Shown: in pieces, positions 59,862 to 64,000 of the stretch
How positions within the stretch are numbered: position 1 is the stretch's first letter
Layout: each line of letters begins with the position of its first letter
Source of the DNA: DASUHT01 sp038230835
Lineage (GTDB): Bacteria > Actinomycetota > Thermoleophilia > Gaiellales > JAICJC01
Reading direction: 5' to 3'
Length of the DNA: 64,000 bases
Assembly (NCBI GenBank): GCA_038230835.1
Contig: JBBRMM010000002.1
Coordinates: 233,231 to 297,230 of the forward strand
Position numbers and translations under genes: made by a program
Notes under the pieces: generated by a model
What the model was told of the DNA's origin: nothing
What the model saw: the letters and a program-made list of their open reading frames with translations, nothing else
Database searches by the model: none

Positions 59862-60176
59862 ATGGGGTACGATCGGTCGCGGGAGCTCGGCGATTGCTGC
59901 GGCTTCTGTCTCAACTGCGGATGGGGCCGCCGGTTCATGGATGGAAACGCCGTGGCCGTCCCGGTGGAGTGCCCTGACTGCGGGGGCGTCGTGATCTCCG
60001 CGTGCCCGGCATGCGGTGCGACGATCCGCTCGCTGATGGCGCTCACCTGCAGCTCCTGCGGGGGCGAGTTGCGGCCTCCGACCTTGTTCGGAGTGGACAT
60101 CCGCCGCAAGCCGGAGCGGCACGCCGCGCTTGACGGGCTCGGGATTCCGCGCGATAACGAGAGTACCGCCTCGTGA
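59862..60176 (+). CDS. Zinc-ribbon protein
   Basis: 104 aa from ATG 59862 (GTG 59844 in frame adds six residues). Three Cys pairs are visible: CCGFCLNCG (near residue 12), CPDCGG and CPACG (near 38-52), and CSSCGG (near 66), consistent with two zinc ribbons. No known enzymatic domain. The following degenerate GGDEF gene overlaps its stop (GTGA), so the two may act together. Function unknown; nucleic-acid or protein binding is the generic expectation. Confidence 0.78.
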   Translation: MGYDRSRELGDCCGFCLNCGWGRRFMDGNAVAVPVECPDCGGVVISACPACGATIRSLMALTCSSCGGELRPPTLFGVDIRRKPERHAALDGLGIPRDNESTAS

Positions 60177-60820
60177 GTCCAATTCTGTCCCTCTTCCTGC
60201 TCGCGTTCACCGCCGGAGCGCTTGCTGCGGCGGTCGTCGGCGTGCTCCGCGAGCGGCGCCGGTCGGCTGGGCTGGCCGACGAGCTGACCTCCGTGCGCGG
60301 CGAGGCCGCGATGCTGGAGCGCCACGACGACCAGAGCGGCCTGTTCAACAGCCGCTTCTTCGTCGAGGCCCTGACTCGAGAAATCGAGCGCTCGCGCACG
60401 TACGGACGGCCGCTGGCACTGGCACTGGCAAGTGTCGACGACGCCCACGATCCGGACGCTGCGATGCGTGACGTCGGCGCCGCCATCGGGGGCAGCGTGC
60501 GCGCGATCGACATGGCCTGCCGGGTGGGATCCAGCGAGTTCGGCGTGATCATGCCCGAGACCGACTCACGCTCGGCTTCGGTGGCCTCCGAGCGCGTGCT
60601 GCGTGCCGTCGCCAAGGCGGGTAGCTCGGCAGGTGGCAAGCCGCGGGCGGCGGTCGGGATCGCAGCCTGCCCGGCCCACGCCGAGACGTTCGAGGAGCTC
60701 ATCGAGCGAGCTGGGGCGGCGCTGCGCAGCGCGCGCGAGGCGCTGCGGGACGAGGGCGCCGGCAAGCCCGGGACGGTGCCGGTTTCGATGGCCGTCTGGG
60801 ACGACAGCCCCGAGGAGTGA
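60173..60820 (+). CDS. Membrane-anchored degenerate GGDEF-domain protein
   Basis: 215 aa. One N-terminal membrane helix (ILSLFLLAFTAGALAAAVVGVL) and then a GGDEF fold (about 50-190). The entry motif is RHDDQSGLFNSRFF where active enzymes have D-x-LTGLxNRR, and the signature loop is VGSSEFGVIMPET instead of GGDEF. The Mg-binding acid is therefore lost and diguanylate cyclase activity is unlikely. It may bind GTP or another ligand as a sensor. GTG start overlaps the zinc-ribbon gene. Confidence 0.82.
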   Translation: MSPILSLFLLAFTAGALAAAVVGVLRERRRSAGLADELTSVRGEAAMLERHDDQSGLFNSRFFVEALTREIERSRTYGRPLALALASVDDAHDPDAAMRDVGAAIGGSVRAIDMACRVGSSEFGVIMPETDSRSASVASERVLRAVAKAGSSAGGKPRAAVGIAACPAHAETFEELIERAGAALRSAREALRDEGAGKPGTVPVSMAVWDDSPEE

Positions 60821-60830
60821 CCACGACCAT

Positions 60831-61403
60831 CTAGGGTTCGGGGGCGAACGGCTCGGGCGTGCGCGTGGCGGGGTAGCCGGCCCAGCGCAGACGTTCGATG
60901 GTGCCCGAGCGGTCGCGGTCGAGCTCAAGGAGCTCCCCGTGCTCGCGCCCGCTGAGCACCCGGAACCGGTCGCCGTCGATCCGCTCGAACACCGTCGGCG
61001 GTTTCGTGCTCCTCTGGCTGTCTGCCGACCGGGCTTCGAGATGACCGTCGCGGAAACTGAAGACGAACTCGAACCCCTCGAGCCACCATCGTCCGAGCGC
61101 GCTCTCGAGCTCCGGCGGGGCCGGATCCCCAGGCGCCCAGACGGACGGCGCCGCCGGCCGGTCGGCCAGTTCGGCGTCGACCAGATCCAGCGCCAGCGCC
61201 GTGGGATCGCCGGACGCTCCGGAGGCGCTCAGCACCGCGCAGGCCACGCGGTCACGGCGTGACCACACCAGCGCGCTGAGGTAGCCCGGCATGCCGCCGT
61301 CGTGGCCGGCCAGCAGCCGCTCGCCGCGACGGTGCAACTCGAGGCCGAGCCCCCAGCCGAGCGTCCACGCGTCGTGGTCGGCGATCGCGTGCACGAGGTG
61401 CAT
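60831..61403 (-). pseudogene. C-terminal part of a beta-lactamase-fold serine hydrolase, cut off by an in-frame TAG
   Basis: 190 codons from the first ATG after the stop. It contains the third catalytic motif of the family (GHDGGMPGYLSALVW, the HxG) and the C-terminal accessory beta-domain (RFRVLSGREHGELLELDRD). It is in the same frame as the N-terminal part (61422-62156), separated only by TAG at 61422-61424 and six sense codons. Read together they make one protein of about 440 residues. Confidence 0.78.
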
Positions 61404-61421
61404 ACGGTCGATGGCCTGCCG

Positions 61422-62156
61422 CTAGAGCGCAGGGGGCGTCTCGGCGATGAAGACGTCCGCCCACCGGCACAGGTCTGAAGCCGTGCTGTACAGGCCGCCG
61501 GCGGCCGCAAACCCGCGCAGAGGCGGGTCGGGCTGTGCCACCACCTGGTCGGTGTAGGGCCGGACGAAGTACCCCCGGGCGAGCGGCGGCGCGGGCTCGA
61601 ACCCGGTGGCGTCCAGCCCCGCGGGGCCCAGCAGCTGCTCGCGCACCGCCTCCTCGTACGGGCAGCCGGCGCGCCGCGCGACCACCTCGCCCAGGAGGCT
61701 GTATGCGAGGTTCGAGTAGTGCCAGCGCTCTCCCGGATCGAGCACCTGCTCGGCCGCGGGCAGCGCGTCCAGGATCTCGGCCATCTCCGGCAGCACCATG
61801 GTCAGCCAGACGTCGCCGGGCGCTTCCCGCTGGATTCCCGACACGTGGGCGAGCATGCGCCGGATCGTCGGCCCGTCCGTTGGCCACTCGGGTAACACGG
61901 CGCGCAGCGGCGTGTCCAGCTCGACGGTGCCTGCATCCACCAGTCGCATGACGGCGGCGGCGGTGAACGTCTTGGTGATCGATCCGATCCGGTAGCGGTG
62001 CGCCGCCGTCGCGGCGTCGCCAGCCTCGGCGTCTGCCACGCCGGCGGCGCATGTCCACACGACGTCGCCGTCGCGCAGGATGGCGGTCGACACCGACGGC
62101 AGCCGGTCGTGCTCCTGGCGCTCGCGCACCAGGTGCTCGAGTGCCTGACGGGTCAC
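61422..62156 (-). CDS. Serine hydrolase (class C beta-lactamase-like), N-terminal part ending at an in-frame TAG
   Basis: 244 aa. Beta-lactamase/esterase (EstB-type) fold. Catalytic GSITKTFTAAAVMRL (SxxK, near residue 58) and YSNLAYSLLGEVV (YxN, near 145) are present; the third motif is in the downstream fragment after the TAG. The protein as terminated ends IAETPPAL and would lack the HxG motif, hence inactive unless the stop is read through or is a sequence error. No signal peptide. GTG 62156 overlaps the stop of the ASCH-domain gene, giving a two-gene unit. Confidence 0.8.
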   Translation of the reverse strand: MTRQALEHLVRERQEHDRLPSVSTAILRDGDVVWTCAAGVADAEAGDAATAAHRYRIGSITKTFTAAAVMRLVDAGTVELDTPLRAVLPEWPTDGPTIRRMLAHVSGIQREAPGDVWLTMVLPEMAEILDALPAAEQVLDPGERWHYSNLAYSLLGEVVARRAGCPYEEAVREQLLGPAGLDATGFEPAPPLARGYFVRPYTDQVVAQPDPPLRGFAAAGGLYSTASDLCRWADVFIAETPPAL

Positions 62157-62506
62157 TGCGGCCCGCGGATCTCCGAGAAGTGGATCACCGTCACGGTGTC
62201 GTCCTCGGACACCTCGCGGTTGTAGAGCTGGCCGAGGAAGGTGACGAACTCCTCGATGTGGCGGATCTCCGGGTTGTCATGCTGGATCTCGCGCGGCGAC
62301 ACCTCGCGCAGAGGCTTCACCTCGACCTTGTCCACCACGGCGTCGAAGATCTTCTCGCGGACGCCGAACCGCTGACCACACAGGACCGCCACGACCAGGC
62401 CCTTCTTGTACTTCGTCGACTTGTCCCCCAACCGGATCGTTGCCGTCTTGCGACGATGGCGGAGCTGGTCGGCCACGACCGGCGAGTAGAAGTTCAGGGC
62501 AAGCAT
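62153..62506 (-). CDS. ASCH-domain (PUA-like) protein
   Basis: 117 aa. MLALNFYSPVVADQLRHRRKTATIRLGDKSTKYKKGLVVAVLCG fits the ASCH fold (RNA- or nucleotide-binding beta-barrel, with the conserved Lys/Thr-Arg basic face); the end EIRHIEEFVTFLGQLYNREVSEDDTVTVIHFSEI completes the barrel. Family members include N4-acetylcytidine amidohydrolase, but no specific reaction is assigned here. ATG 62506 is set by a TATGAT box 8 nt upstream. It is divergent from the MFS gene and coupled to the split serine hydrolase. Confidence 0.82.
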   Translation of the reverse strand: MLALNFYSPVVADQLRHRRKTATIRLGDKSTKYKKGLVVAVLCGQRFGVREKIFDAVVDKVEVKPLREVSPREIQHDNPEIRHIEEFVTFLGQLYNREVSEDDTVTVIHFSEIRGPQ

Positions 62507-62514
62507 GGACGGCA

Positions 62515-62520
62515 ATCATA
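62515..62520 (-). promoter_or_regulatory. Leaderless -10 box (TATGAT) for the ASCH-domain gene
   Basis: Minus-strand TATGAT, 8 nt, ATG 62506. Confidence 0.45.
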
Positions 62521-62567
62521 CCGGCCGCCCAAGAGCGTCGCCGGGGACCGTGAGAACCGTCTGGTAG

Positions 62568-62573
62568 TAGCCT
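62568..62573 (+). promoter_or_regulatory. -10 box (TAGCCT) for the MFS gene
   Basis: TAGCCT, 9 nt, GTG 62583. It sits in the 76-bp divergent gap with the ASCH gene. Confidence 0.33.
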
Positions 62574-62582
62574 GCCGGTCCC

Positions 62583-63734
62583 GTGCGACCGCGTCCCGCC
62601 ATCGTCGTCAACGCGATCACCTTCATGGATGCGCTGCTGCTGTTCGCGGTGGTGCCTCTGCTTCCCAGCTACGTCCGCGCGCTGTCGCTGTCGAAGACCG
62701 AGGCCGGCCTGATCGTCGGCGTCTACAGCGCGGCCGTGCTGGTCGCGGCCGGCCCGGTCGGCCATTTTGCCGACCGCTTCGGAGCCCGGCGGATGACGAT
62801 CGCGGGAGCGGCGCTGCTGGCGGTGTCGACCGTCGGCTTCGGACTGGCCGACAGCTTCTGGCTTCTGATGCTGGCCCGCATCGGCCAGGGCCTGTCCTCG
62901 GCGGTGTCGTGGACAGCCGGGATGGGCTGGCTGTCGTCCTCGTCGCCACCGGAGCGGCGAGGACGGGCGCTCGGCACGGCCATGGCGTTCGCCAACGCGG
63001 GCGCTCTCCTGGGGCCGGTGGCCGCCGGGCCGCTGGGCTCGACGTACGGTCTGCGGGCGCCGTTCGTGGTGCTCGGATCGGTGTCGGGGCTGCTGTTCGT
63101 CGCCGCCATGCTGTCGAGCGCCGGCCGGCCTGGATCGACCGCGCATCAGGATGTCCGGGCGGTGATCCGGGCCGCCGTGGGCAGCCCGCCGGTGGCTGTC
63201 GCCCTGGCTGTGATGGGGGTCGTGGCACTGGTGTCGGGAACGCTGGAGACGTTGATCCCGCTGCGGCTCGGCGAGTATGGCTACACCGCCACCGGCATCA
63301 CGGCGGTACTGACAGCCGCGGGGGTGACGTCGGTGATCACGAACGCGGTTGTCGGCCGCCTGTTCGACAGAATCGGCGGCGTCGGAATCGCCATGGCCGG
63401 TCTGCTGGGGTCGGCGTTGGGACTGGCGGTGCTCGCGGGCTTCGAGTCGCCGAGCGCGTTGCTGGCGATCACCTACGTCCTCGTCACTCCGGCAATCTCC
63501 AGTCTGTACGCCGTCTGTTTTCCGATGTGTGCTGCCGGCGCCGACGCGGTCGGGATCGGCCATTCGAGCGTCTTCGGGATGATCAACATCGCGTGGGGGT
63601 TCGGGTTCATGGTCGGGCCGGCCGCCGGCGCCGCGATCGCGTCGGTCACGTCGGATCAGGTCGCGTACGCGCTCCTGCTTGCCATCTCGCTCTTTGCGGC
63701 GTCCCGCATGCGATCATTGGCACTCAATGAGTGA
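62583..63734 (+). CDS. MFS transporter
   Basis: 383 aa, twelve predicted membrane helices. The intracellular loop motif A is visible as GHFADRFGARRMTIAGA near residue 60 and in weaker form as GRLFDRIGGVGIAMAGL in the second half. TM4-TM5 region: RIGQGLSSAVSWTAGMGWLSSSSPPERRGRALGTAMAFANAGALLGP. Such a layout fits a drug or metabolite efflux pump, with substrate unknown. The gene's 3' end overlaps the first CIRCE operator of groES. Confidence 0.88.
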   Translation: MRPRPAIVVNAITFMDALLLFAVVPLLPSYVRALSLSKTEAGLIVGVYSAAVLVAAGPVGHFADRFGARRMTIAGAALLAVSTVGFGLADSFWLLMLARIGQGLSSAVSWTAGMGWLSSSSPPERRGRALGTAMAFANAGALLGPVAAGPLGSTYGLRAPFVVLGSVSGLLFVAAMLSSAGRPGSTAHQDVRAVIRAAVGSPPVAVALAVMGVVALVSGTLETLIPLRLGEYGYTATGITAVLTAAGVTSVITNAVVGRLFDRIGGVGIAMAGLLGSALGLAVLAGFESPSALLAITYVLVTPAISSLYAVCFPMCAAGADAVGIGHSSVFGMINIAWGFGFMVGPAAGAAIASVTSDQVAYALLLAISLFAASRMRSLALNE

Positions 63735-63743
63735 GAGTGCCAA
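63717..63743. promoter_or_regulatory. CIRCE operator 1 upstream of groES
   Basis: Perfect inverted repeat TTGGCACTC - 9 nt - GAGTGCCAA, the binding site of the heat-shock repressor HrcA. It overlaps the end of the MFS gene. Confidence 0.93.
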
Positions 63744-63751
63744 GTTAGTGC

Positions 63752-63779
63752 TTGACGGCGGAGCGGTGGATGATATGAT
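63752..63779 (+). promoter_or_regulatory. groES promoter (TTGACG - 16 nt - TATGAT)
   Basis: A clear housekeeping-type promoter: -35 TTGACG at 63752-63757 and -10 TATGAT at 63774-63779. It lies between the two CIRCE operators, with the start of transcription expected at the edge of operator 2. Confidence 0.82.
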
Positions 63780-63784
63780 CACGA

Positions 63785-63811
63785 TTGGCACTCGAGAGGG
63801 TTGAGTGCCAA
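63785..63811. promoter_or_regulatory. CIRCE operator 2 upstream of groES
   Basis: Second perfect TTGGCACTC - 9 nt - GAGTGCCAA. It overlaps the expected transcription start, so HrcA bound here would block initiation. Confidence 0.93.
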
Positions 63812-63843
63812 CGGGCGTAAACCCTACATTCAGGAGGAGTTGC

Positions 63844-64000
63844 ATGGATCTGAAGCCTCTGGGTGATCGTGTGATCGTCGAGGTGCTTGACGAGGAGGAG
63901 GTGTCGTATAGCGGCATCGTCCTGCCGGATACGGCGAAGGAGAAGCCGCAGCGCGGCAAGGTGTTGGCGACCGGCCCGGGCCGTTACGAGGACGGCAAGC
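63844..64000 (+). CDS. groES: Co-chaperonin GroES (3' partial)
   Basis: 52 codons seen; the frame runs off the window end. MDLKPLGDRVIVEVLDEEE and SGIVLPDTAKEKPQRGKVLATGPGRYEDGK are the GroES mobile-loop and core sequences. The mobile loop reads EEVSYSGIVLP, where EETKTASGIVLP is usual. An AGGAGG ribosome site lies 6 nt before the ATG. The product caps GroEL for protein folding; groEL is expected just past the window. Heat-shock control by HrcA is indicated by two CIRCE sites. Confidence 0.97.
   Translation, partial: MDLKPLGDRVIVEVLDEEEVSYSGIVLPDTAKEKPQRGKVLATGPGRYEDGK

Overview
This is a gene-dense, GC-rich bacterial chromosome segment with no gap of 300 bases or more between genes. The gene content points to an actinobacterium: a DivIVA-domain protein, an AfsR/SARP-type regulator, an Mrp-type scaffold ATPase, many GTG starts, translationally coupled operons, and a CIRCE-controlled groES. 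The recurrent start-site architecture (a TANNNT box 6-10 nt before ATG/GTG, i.e. leaderless transcripts) fits this too. A deep-branching class such as Thermoleophilia is my best guess, but the window alone does not prove it. No transposase, phage or CRISPR sequence was seen.

Layout. 1-2420: the end of a uroporphyrinogen methyltransferase/synthase fusion, a DUF62 enzyme and tRNA-Phe. 2.5-7.4 kb: a frameshifted PhoX-like secreted protein, a small unknown protein, and a secreted beta-propeller/phosphoesterase. 7.4-12.7 kb: two EamA exporters, an unusual redoxin/degenerate HD-GYP fusion overlapping a DivIVA-like gene, arginase and an alpha/beta hydrolase. 12.7-24.7 kb: rarA, an M20 peptidase, DUF1385, a single-membrane-segment FtsH, methylmalonyl-CoA epimerase, PAP2 phosphatase, ychF, a YhaM-like nuclease, DUF1015, IMPase-like and Mrp. 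24.8-27.2 kb: DUF1028, a metal-dependent hydrolase and a PilZ protein.

27.25-41.6 kb (minus strand) is a complete 14-gene NADH:quinone oxidoreductase operon (nuoA to nuoN). A 51-codon unknown gene is coupled at both ends between nuoF and nuoG. Around 41.8-46.3 kb lie an A-type Fe-S carrier, a ferredoxin-NADP reductase-like flavoenzyme behind a perfect 26-bp palindrome, a VOC protein with a (GGA)15 tract as leader, fumarase C and an amidotransferase. 46.3-49.1 kb holds a hydrolase, an MGDG-synthase-like glycosyltransferase and a polysaccharide deacetylase.

49.1-54.7 kb looks like accessory DNA. A secreted 190-aa protein and a membrane-anchored 580-aa protein of unknown function are divergent from a large AfsR-like ATPase regulator that carries a frameshift near its end. 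I consider this the best candidate for an undescribed system. 54.7-59.8 kb (minus strand) is a 2-oxoacid dehydrogenase operon, E1alpha-E1beta-E2-lipB-lipA, which couples the enzyme to its own lipoylation genes; no E3 is present. The end holds a zinc-ribbon/degenerate GGDEF pair, a beta-lactamase-fold gene split by an in-frame TAG, an ASCH-domain protein, an MFS transporter, and the start of groES under two perfect CIRCE operators.

Three genes are broken by single lesions (PhoX-like, AfsR-like, serine hydrolase). These may be real decay or sequence/assembly errors. Three copies of a G-tract-rich palindromic repeat lie in intergenic regions.
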